A stretch of DNA of 12,061 bases, taken from contig JBEKLJ010000105.1 of NCBI GenBank assembly GCA_050010255.1, positions 1-12,061 on the forward strand, in the 5' to 3' direction. This stretch comes from JBEKLJ01 sp050010255. GTDB lineage: Bacteria > Acidobacteriota > Terriglobia > Bryobacterales > Bryobacteraceae. Made by a program: the position numbers and the translations under genes. Below, one piece after another: positions 7,358 to 12,061 of this stretch (its first letter is position 1; each line of letters opens with the position of its first letter). The notes under the pieces are model-generated. The model ran no database searches and was not told where the DNA came from. It was given only the letters and a program-made list of their open reading frames with translations.

Positions 7358-7374
7358 AGGGATCCTTCGTCCCT
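7358..7374 (-). terminator. Weak hairpin overlapping the PEP-CTERM gene's stop
   Basis: On the minus strand AGGGA (7370-7374) and TCCCT (7358-7362) form a 5-bp stem with a 7-nt loop, starting inside the TAA stop codon. A T-run does not follow, so intrinsic termination here is doubtful. A second short inverted repeat (GGCC...GGCC, 7316-7330) follows downstream. Confidence 0.2.
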
Positions 7375-7988
7375 TAGCTGAGCTTACGTCGTCTGGACAA
7401 GACGACCGCGGCAAGGCCCCCGGCCATCAGACCGAATGTGGCCGGTTCAGGAACCCCAGAACCAGAGCCCGGAAAGCTGCCAGTGTCAGAGAACCTTAGA
7501 ACGACGTCATTCACCCCATTCGGATTGTAGGTTCCCGAGGGGTCGCTTCCTACTCGATCGACGCTGGTGATGCCGGAACTGCCGATCAAGAGGGATGAGT
7601 CACCGCTGAGTCTGCTCCAGATCGAAGGGCTTGCGAGAGACGCGTTTGAGAACGTGGCAATTCTGGTGGAACTGTCGGAGTACGTGACTGTGAGCAGCAG
7701 GCTGATGTCGCCCGGCAAGGCTCCGGCGAACCTATCTTCATAGCCCAAAAATAGAAGATAGTCTCCAGACGCCACGCTCATCACCCCACCGGGGTCCAGG
7801 AACGGATTGTTGGAGGCCCCAGGGAGCGACACGCCGATGGCGGCCGCACCACTCGTGCCCCATATGCCGCCGTAAGGGGGGGCGTTGCCGTTGGTAGTGA
7901 TGCCGATCTGGGTAATGGTTGCCGCCCGGGCTGGGACCAGCGCGAGGGCCAGCAACGCAACTGCGATCAAAACGGAGCTCTTGAGCAT
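7374..7988 (-). CDS. PEP-CTERM-anchored secreted protein of unknown function
   Basis: A 204-residue exported protein. It has a Sec signal peptide (KSSVLIAVALLALALVPARA, cleavage near residue 22-23), a body rich in Gly, Ser and Asn with beta-type wording and no domain I recognise, and a C-terminal sorting signal: VPEP at 179-182, a hydrophobic segment, then SRRRKLS at the end. In known systems exosortase removes this tail and the protein goes to the cell surface or the extracellular polysaccharide layer; such proteins are often co-located with polysaccharide genes. No exosortase is in the window. I chose the ATG at 7986-7988, which begins the signal peptide directly; ATGs in frame at 8006 and 8024 would add 6 or 12 residues. 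It is transcribed alone from the promoter at 8062-8089. The 3' gap to the SDR operon is 290 bp. Confidence 0.88.
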   Translation of the reverse strand: MLKSSVLIAVALLALALVPARAATITQIGITTNGNAPPYGGIWGTSGAAAIGVSLPGASNNPFLDPGGVMSVASGDYLLFLGYEDRFAGALPGDISLLLTVTYSDSSTRIATFSNASLASPSIWSRLSGDSSLLIGSSGITSVDRVGSDPSGTYNPNGVNDVVLRFSDTGSFPGSGSGVPEPATFGLMAGGLAAVVLSRRRKLS

Positions 7989-8061
7989 TTGTCTAGATTC
8001 CCCCATCGCACAAAGAAGCTGCATGCGAGGATTTCCCTTGTCGACTCCTGGGTGCAGAACG

Positions 8062-8089
8062 ATTGTACACCCGCCTGCCTCTGTTTCAA
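8062..8089 (-). promoter_or_regulatory. Sigma70-type promoter for the PEP-CTERM gene
   Basis: On the minus strand TTGAAA (8084-8089) and TACAAT (8062-8067) are separated by 16 bp; each differs from consensus at one position. Transcription would begin near 8055, leaving a leader of about 65 nt before the ATG at 7988. It is the best consensus promoter I found in the window. Confidence 0.6.
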
Positions 8090-8136
8090 GTGTTCGAGTC
8101 GAGTTTGTGAGTTCTAGTACCCCCAGGTGCCCCCGA

Positions 8137-8156
8137 GAGGGCCAGTTTGGCCCCTC
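8137..8156. repeat. Imperfect inverted repeat between pfkA and the PEP-CTERM promoter
   Basis: GAGGGCCA (8137-8144) can pair with TGGCCCCTC (8148-8156) around GTT, with one bulged C. It contains the 11-mer CCAGTTTGGCC, which also occurs at 7320-7330 on the other side of the PEP-CTERM gene. It could end pfkA read-through transcripts or bind a protein; there is no T-run after it on either strand. Confidence 0.3.
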
Positions 8157-8442
8157 CCAAGGACCCCGAAGCCAAGAACGCAGGCCTTTTCAATAGATTC
8201 CACTGACACCTCACCGTCCCTGCCTTCAAACCCCTATGGATAAAGGCGAGGAAAGGCCTCAAGAGGTTGTCAGTAGCTGGTCAAATCGGAAATGCGGGTC
8301 AACATCTCCCCATAGCCATCGACCTCCGGCGCGGCCGAGTGAATACCGGAAAGGGGGAGGACAAGCCGCGAATAATCGCGAGCGAGCCGGCCATAGTCCG
8401 GCCCTCTGTCGGGAATATCAGTGGCCAGAAGTGGCGTAAGGG
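8157..8442. other. Gap downstream of pfkA without a recognised gene; two small hairpins
   Basis: No gene is recognised in these 286 bp. Two perfect 5-bp hairpins stand in tandem: CGCGA/TCGCG around ATAA (8367-8380) and GCCGG/CCGGC with a 7-nt loop (8386-8402). They begin about 40 nt after the pfkA stop on the minus strand and might protect or end its 3' end, but no T-run follows. A minus-strand frame stays open from the pfkA region to a TGA at 8270 and reads protein-like over its last 50 codons; it has no start of its own, and I do not recognise it. Confidence 0.4.
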
Positions 8443-9414
8443 CTATCGCGCCATCACGCGCGCCAGCTCGACGAGCTTCGGGTCGAGCGGCTTGACGCCG
8501 GCGACCACCTCGCCGAGCGGCGTGGCGATGATCTCGCACTTCCAGGTTCCCACCAGGACGCCGGACCTCCCCGCGACGAGTTGTTCCACCGCCGCCGCTC
8601 CCAGCCGCGTCGCCAGCATACGATCGGCGTAAGTCGGCGTGCCGCCCCGCTGCATGTAGCCCAGAATCGTCACCCGCAGCTCGAAGCCCAGCCGCGCCCC
8701 CTGCTCTCGGACGTAGGCGGCGAAGCCCTGCGCGTTCGGCCTGGCGCCCTCGGCGACCACCACGATGGCGTGCGGCTTGCCGCGCTCGTAGGCCCGGCGG
8801 ATCTCCCTGGCGATCTCCTCGGGGTCGGCCGGGCACTCGGGGATCACCACCGCCTCGGCGCCGCCGGCGATGCCCGCCATGAGCGCCAGGTAGCCGCAGT
8901 TGCGCCCCATCACCTCCACCAGCATGGCCCGCTGGTGCGAGGACGCCGTCACCTTCAGCCGGTCAATGGCCTCCAGCGCGATATTCAGCGCGGTATCGAC
9001 CCCGATGGTCACCTCCGAGCCGTACAGGTCGTTGTCGATGGTCGAGGCCACGCCCACCACCGGGTAGCCCATCTCCGCCAGCGCGTGCGCGCCGGTCTGC
9101 GAACCGTTGCCTCCAATGACCACCAGCGCCTCGATCCCGCGCGCGTTCAGCTCGCGCTCCGCCTTCAGGCGCCCCTCTTCGGTCTTGAACTCCGGGCAGC
9201 GCGCGCTGCCCAGCACGGTCCCGCCCTTCTGCATGATCCCGCCGACGTCGCGCGCGCCAAGCGGGCTGAGGTTGCCCGCGATCAACCCGGCGAAGCCGTG
9301 CTCGACGCCGTACACATCCAGGCCGTTTTCCAGGCCCGTCCGCACCACGGCGCGGATGGCCGCGTTCATTCCTGGGGCGTCTCCCCCGCTCGTCAGAACC
9401 GCAATCCGTTTCAT
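8443..9414 (-). CDS. pfkA: 6-phosphofructokinase
   Basis: Phosphorylates fructose 6-phosphate to the 1,6-bisphosphate, the committed step of glycolysis, in the cytoplasm as a tetramer. The 323-residue length is that of bacterial PfkA (E. coli 320). Motifs in order: GGDAPGMN (10-17), IGGNGS (100-105), STIDND (124-129, with catalytic Asp127), MGRNCGYLAL (169-178) and GYMQRGGTPTYADRMLATR (252-270). Numbering runs in step with the E. coli enzyme. Gly104 points to ATP rather than pyrophosphate as donor, but position 103, normally the Mg-binding Asp of GGDGS, is Asn, a variant I believe occurs in other bacterial PFKs. The ATG at 9412-9414 has AGGA close upstream, overlapping the stop of the HAD phosphatase gene 6 nt before, so the two form an operon. 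Confidence 0.96.
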   Translation of the reverse strand: MKRIAVLTSGGDAPGMNAAIRAVVRTGLENGLDVYGVEHGFAGLIAGNLSPLGARDVGGIMQKGGTVLGSARCPEFKTEEGRLKAERELNARGIEALVVIGGNGSQTGAHALAEMGYPVVGVASTIDNDLYGSEVTIGVDTALNIALEAIDRLKVTASSHQRAMLVEVMGRNCGYLALMAGIAGGAEAVVIPECPADPEEIAREIRRAYERGKPHAIVVVAEGARPNAQGFAAYVREQGARLGFELRVTILGYMQRGGTPTYADRMLATRLGAAAVEQLVAGRSGVLVGTWKCEIIATPLGEVVAGVKPLDPKLVELARVMAR

Positions 9415-9420
9415 GGGTCC

Positions 9421-10170
9421 TCACCCTCCCGGGTTGAAGCCTCTCGGCCGGACCCGGCTCGCTGACGCCGGCTCGCTGGCTCCGAGAAGCAGCTCGGGTG
9501 TCAGTGACCGCAGGTCCTCGATCACCAGATCGGGATCGTACCGCCTCAGTTCGTTCGCCGGTATAACGCCGGTGGCGACGGCGATCGACCGGATGCCGGT
9601 TGCCTTGGCCGCCAGCACGTCGGCCGGCGAGTCGCCGACGAGGGTGACGGGGGTCTGGACGCCGATCCAGCCATGGCTCCGCGCGTGCCGGATGGCAATC
9701 CGGACCAGGCCCGCCCGGTCCTTGGCCGCCTCCCCGAACGCTCCGAAGCGGAAGTAACCGTCCAGGCCCGCCCGCTCCATCTTCCGCCAGCCGATGCGCG
9801 TCAGGTTGCCGGTCACCAGCTCCATCACGATCCCGCTCTGCGCCAGGGACCGCAGCGCCCGCCGCACCCCGGGACAGGTCTTGCGCTCGAGCCGTGGGCA
9901 CGTCAGGAGGTAGACCGCCTGCGCGCGCGAGACGATTCCCGGCATCTTCTCGCGGATGACGCGCTGCGGCGCGCCCGCCTGGCGCAGCATCTCGGCGATG
10001 ATGTCCGGGTCGAGCATGCCGTAGAGCGGGATGCCGTCGGTGGAGGTCTCGTACCCGGTGGCGCTCCGGATGGCCTTCTCGAGCGCCTCGCGGTGGTGCG
10101 GCCCCGCGCGGCGGAGCAGCGTGCCGTCGATGTCGAACAGCGCCAGCGCGGGCGCGCACGTGCGTAGCAT
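9421..10170 (-). CDS. HAD-superfamily phosphatase (phosphoglycolate-phosphatase-like)
   Basis: A 249-residue soluble hydrolase of the haloacid dehalogenase superfamily with a helical cap. Motif I is FDIDGTLL (nucleophile Asp13, acid/base Asp15), motif II is Thr120 in LVTGN, motif III probably Lys150, and motif IV is VGDSPADV with Asp180 and Asp184. Cap and length fit the Gph/PGP type, but members of this group also act on sugar phosphates or other phosphate esters, so the substrate is open. Its stop lies 6 nt before pfkA and inside that gene's ribosome-binding region, so expression is linked to pfkA. The ATG at 10168-10170 is the only plausible start; GGGAGG lies 14 nt upstream, somewhat far. 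The C-terminal 20 residues (ASEPASASRVRPRGFNPGG) look disordered. Confidence 0.9.
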   Translation of the reverse strand: MLRTCAPALALFDIDGTLLRRAGPHHREALEKAIRSATGYETSTDGIPLYGMLDPDIIAEMLRQAGAPQRVIREKMPGIVSRAQAVYLLTCPRLERKTCPGVRRALRSLAQSGIVMELVTGNLTRIGWRKMERAGLDGYFRFGAFGEAAKDRAGLVRIAIRHARSHGWIGVQTPVTLVGDSPADVLAAKATGIRSIAVATGVIPANELRRYDPDLVIEDLRSLTPELLLGASEPASASRVRPRGFNPGG

Positions 10171-10179
10171 TTGAGCGGG

Positions 10180-10209
10180 TTGCGCCTCCCTGCGGAAACG
10201 CCTATTTTA
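10180..10209. promoter_or_regulatory. Divergent promoter between the HAD phosphatase and macro-domain genes
   Basis: The 45-bp divergent gap has an AT-rich patch at 10202-10213 in otherwise GC-rich DNA. On the plus strand TTGCGC (10180-10185), 17 bp and TATTTT (10203-10208) form a weak promoter whose start would fall at or next to the macro gene's ATG. On the minus strand TAAAAT (10204-10209) is a good -10 for the phosphatase-pfkA operon, with a poor -35 (GGGACC). The two -10 boxes overlap, so polymerase could not occupy both at once. Confidence 0.45.
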
Positions 10210-10215
10210 CTATGC

Positions 10216-10791
10216 ATGGCCGAGGCGGTCCCGAGCGCGGAACGCGAGTTCGCCGGAGGCAGGAGGCTGCGCCTCCTGGTGGGCGACATCACGTGCGTGG
10301 CGGCCGATGCGCTGGTGAACGCCGCCAACTCGGCGCTCGCCGGCGGCGGCGGAGTCGATGGCGCCATCCACCGCGCCGGGGGACCGGCAATCATGCGGGA
10401 GCTCGACGGGATCCGCGCCCGCACCGGTGGCTGCCCCACCGGCAGCGCCGTCGCCACCGCAGCCGGCGCGCTACCGGCCCGCTGGGTCTTTCACGCCGTC
10501 GGGCCGGTCTGGAGCGGCGGCCGCCGCGGCGAGGAGGACTTGCTGGCCTCCTGCTATCGCACCTGCCTCGCCCTGGCCGAGGAGCGCGGCGTTGCGACCA
10601 TCGCCTTCCCTTCGATCAGCACCGGGGCTTACGGCTACCCGGTCGAAGAGGCCGCGCGAATTGCCGTCGCAGCCGTGGCCGAGCACTTGCGGCGGCCCGA
10701 GACGCGCCTGCGAGAGGCCGTCTTCGTGCTGTTCGACCGCCGCACCTTCGAGGTCTATGCCGCGGCGTTAGCCCGTCAGCCGCTACAATAG
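10216..10791 (+). CDS. Macro-domain protein, YmdB-like O-acetyl-ADP-ribose deacetylase
   Basis: A 191-residue single-domain protein expected to bind ADP-ribose and hydrolyse O-acetyl-ADP-ribose or ADP-ribose linked to proteins or nucleic acids. Landmarks of the MacroD/YmdB class are all present: GDIT (23-26), VNAANSAL (34-41), the GGGGVDGAIHRAGG loop (43-56), CPTGSAV (73-79), HAVGPVW (93-99) and the phosphate-binding STGAYGYP (135-142). I chose the ATG at 10216-10218; a TTG at 10171 would add 15 residues of no family character and sits next to the divergent gene's start. There is no ribosome binding site before the ATG, only a TA-rich -10-like box, so the mRNA may be leaderless. The next gene begins 4 nt after its stop and is probably co-transcribed. 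Confidence 0.94.
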   Translation: MAEAVPSAEREFAGGRRLRLLVGDITCVAADALVNAANSALAGGGGVDGAIHRAGGPAIMRELDGIRARTGGCPTGSAVATAAGALPARWVFHAVGPVWSGGRRGEEDLLASCYRTCLALAEERGVATIAFPSISTGAYGYPVEEAARIAVAAVAEHLRRPETRLREAVFVLFDRRTFEVYAAALARQPLQ

Positions 10792-10796
10792 TTGTA
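10784..10796. promoter_or_regulatory. Perfect 13-bp palindrome and -10-like box at the macro/unknown gene junction
   Basis: TACAA-TAG-TTGTA spans the macro gene's TAG stop (10789-10791) and the first base of the next gene's ATG. TACAAT (10784-10789) is one mismatch from a -10 consensus and sits 6 nt before that ATG, so a leaderless internal start is possible; no -35 is visible. The palindrome could equally be a repressor site or chance. Confidence 0.4.
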
Positions 10797-11299
10797 TGCA
10801 GGTCGCGCAAGCTGGGGCACACAAGCTGATCCTGCTCGAGCTGGAAACCGAGGTCCTGACCGGTCTGGCGCGCCAGGCGGGTTTCGACTGCAAGCCGGAA
10901 GACGGCAAGCGCGTCGTCGTGCTCGAGCTCACGGCCCACGGCCGCCAGGCGCCCCTGCTGTTGTTTGACGCCGCCGACCCCGCAAACCTCGGCTGGTTTT
11001 CGCGCTGCCAGTTCTACGTGGACGGCAACACCGGCCAGGTGTTGCAGACGCCGATCTCGCTCGCCAACTGCTGCGACCGCGCCGGTCGCCTCCTGCCCGA
11101 CACGATCCGCGTTCAGTTCTCGAAGGAGCTTCCGGAGAGCTTCCGCCTCCCCGGCAAGAATCCCGTCACCGAGCAGATGGTCTACGCCGTCTTCCTGAGC
11201 TTCCTGAACGCCCTCGCGCACACCGGCGTGGGCGTCTGCGGCGGCTCGGTAATCAGGCCGCTGGCCGGCCGCACCGAGATCCCCGGCCCCCGCAACTAA
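10796..11299 (+). CDS. Protein of unknown function, 167 residues
   Basis: I do not recognise this protein. It looks real: it starts 4 nt after the macro gene's stop, ends 16 nt before a convergent gene, and its frame has normal composition throughout (LILLELETEVL, RVVVLELTAHGRQAPLLLFD, FYVDGNTGQVL). It appears soluble, with no signal peptide or membrane segment; the most hydrophobic stretch (QMVYAVFLSFLNAL, 127-140) looks like an amphipathic helix. Five cysteines are present (32, 71, 92, 93, 148), including an adjacent pair in NCCDRAG, which may bind metal or form disulfides, though no standard metal motif is evident. No ribosome binding site precedes the ATG. The gene pairing suggests a role linked to the macro-domain protein, but that is only context. 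Confidence 0.8.
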   Translation: MQVAQAGAHKLILLELETEVLTGLARQAGFDCKPEDGKRVVVLELTAHGRQAPLLLFDAADPANLGWFSRCQFYVDGNTGQVLQTPISLANCCDRAGRLLPDTIRVQFSKELPESFRLPGKNPVTEQMVYAVFLSFLNALAHTGVGVCGGSVIRPLAGRTEIPGPRN

Positions 11300-11315
11300 C
11301 GGCGCCCGCCGCCCC

Positions 11316-12061
11316 TCAGCCGGCCCTCAGAACGTCCTCTCTGGCGATCGCCAGCACGTCCTCGACTTCCTTCTGGTACTGCCCGAGCAACTGTTCGTTG
11401 ACTGCCTCGAAGCGCTCCACCAGCACCGGCTGCGTGTTCGAGGCGCGCACCAGCCCCCAGCCCTGCGGGAACAGCACGCGCACGCCGTCGATGTCCACCA
11501 CCTGGTGCGTCTCCCGGAAGTGCTCGGCGACGCGTTTGACTACCTCGAACTTGATCTCGTCCGGACAATCCACCCGAATCTCGGGCGTCGATACCATGTG
11601 CGGCAGCCCGGCGAGCTGGCCCGAGAGCGGCTGGCCCGAATGGGCGACGATCTCGATCAGCCGGCAGGCGGCGTAGAGCGCGTCGTCGTAGCCGTAGTAG
11701 CGGTCGGCGAAGAACAGGTGCCCGCTCATCTCGCCCGCCAACTCGGCGTGCTCCTCTTTCATCTTCGCCTTGATGAGCGAGTGGCCGGTGCGGTACATGA
11801 TGGCGTTTCCACCCAGCCGCCGGATCTCGTCGTACATCACCTGCGAGCACTTGACCTCGCCGATGAAGGTCGCACCCGGCTTGCGGCTGAGGATCTCGCG
11901 CGCGTAGATGGTCATCAACTGGTCGCCCCAGAGCACGTTGCCCTGCTCGTCCACCGCCCCCAGCCGGTCCGCGTCGCCGTCGAAAGCGACGCCCAGCGCC
12001 GCGCCGCTCTGCTTGACCGTGTCGATCAGCGTGCGGACATTCGCCGGCACCGTCGGGTCGG
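11316..12061 (-). CDS. Phosphomannomutase/phosphoglucomutase, C-terminal half (cut by right edge)
   Basis: Interconverts hexose 1- and 6-phosphates (mannose and/or glucose), feeding sugar-nucleotide synthesis for surface glycans. The 247 visible residues start at DPTVPAN and cover the end of domain 2 to domain 4 of the AlgC-type alpha-D-phosphohexomutases: the metal-binding loop FDGDADR (26-32 of the visible part), the sugar-binding loop GEMSGHLFFADRYYGYDDA (109-127) and the phosphate-binding loop RASNTQPVLVERFEA in domain 4. The phosphoserine loop lies off the edge. The GEMSGH wording is that of the PMM/PGM family rather than GlmM. It converges on the unknown gene with a 16-bp gap and no clear terminator between them. 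Confidence 0.95.
   Translation of the reverse strand, partial: DPTVPANVRTLIDTVKQSGAALGVAFDGDADRLGAVDEQGNVLWGDQLMTIYAREILSRKPGATFIGEVKCSQVMYDEIRRLGGNAIMYRTGHSLIKAKMKEEHAELAGEMSGHLFFADRYYGYDDALYAACRLIEIVAHSGQPLSGQLAGLPHMVSTPEIRVDCPDEIKFEVVKRVAEHFRETHQVVDIDGVRVLFPQGWGLVRASNTQPVLVERFEAVNEQLLGQYQKEVEDVLAIAREDVLRAG

Noticed and set aside
7106..7414. A 102-codon minus-strand frame between the PEP-CTERM and SDR genes
   Set aside because: It overlaps the end of the PEP-CTERM gene, has no ribosome binding site or domain, and its middle is made of the TGTGGAC repeats.
1..12061. CRISPR array, transposase, integrase or phage genes
   Set aside because: None found by reading: there are no regularly spaced repeats and no recombinase motifs. 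The tRNA scar is the only sign of mobility.

Overview
The window is high-GC DNA with bacterial gene structure. Several traits suggest a soil-type Gram-negative bacterium, possibly an acidobacterium of the Solibacter/Bryobacter kind: an MdtABC-like RND efflux pair with a lipoprotein adaptor, a PEP-CTERM surface protein, a family S46 peptidase remnant and an ATP-PFK-type phosphofructokinase with a GGNGS motif. That taxonomic guess is inference from gene content and composition. Most genes lie on the minus strand.

Layout. (a) 1-2197, minus: an efflux operon, with a lipoprotein membrane-fusion protein followed by the N-terminal third of an AcrB/MdtB-like permease that runs off the left edge. (b) 2198-2624: a gene graveyard. 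It holds the last 80 or so codons of an S46 dipeptidyl-peptidase (minus), butted against the 3' third of a leucine tRNA (plus, CCA encoded). The 5' halves of both are missing, which looks like an integration or excision scar. (c) 2625-7083, minus: a tight three-gene operon of a UDP-xylose-synthase-like SDR, an FkbH-type glyceryl-transferase/phosphatase fused to its own carrier protein, and a GT4 glycosyltransferase with a docking-like C-terminal tail. This is the most interesting unit. It looks like a carrier-protein system that activates a glyceryl unit from glycolysis and pairs it with sugar-nucleotide and glycosyl-transfer chemistry, but no PKS or NRPS module is visible. (d) 7084-8442: a short repeat cluster, a small PEP-CTERM secreted protein with a good sigma70-type promoter, and a stretch without a recognised gene. 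(e) 8443-10170, minus: a HAD phosphatase and 6-phosphofructokinase operon. (f) 10216-11299, plus, divergent from (e): a YmdB-like macro-domain protein and an unrecognised 167-residue protein. Both have TA-rich -10-like elements only 6-7 nt before their ATG, suggesting leaderless mRNAs. (g) 11316-12061, minus, convergent: the C-terminal half of a phosphomannomutase/phosphoglucomutase, cut by the right edge.

The phosphofructokinase, the hexose-phosphate mutase, the UXS-like SDR and the FkbH protein (which in studied systems uses 1,3-bisphosphoglycerate) all touch the boundary between glycolysis and glycan building. The window alone does not show that they form one pathway.
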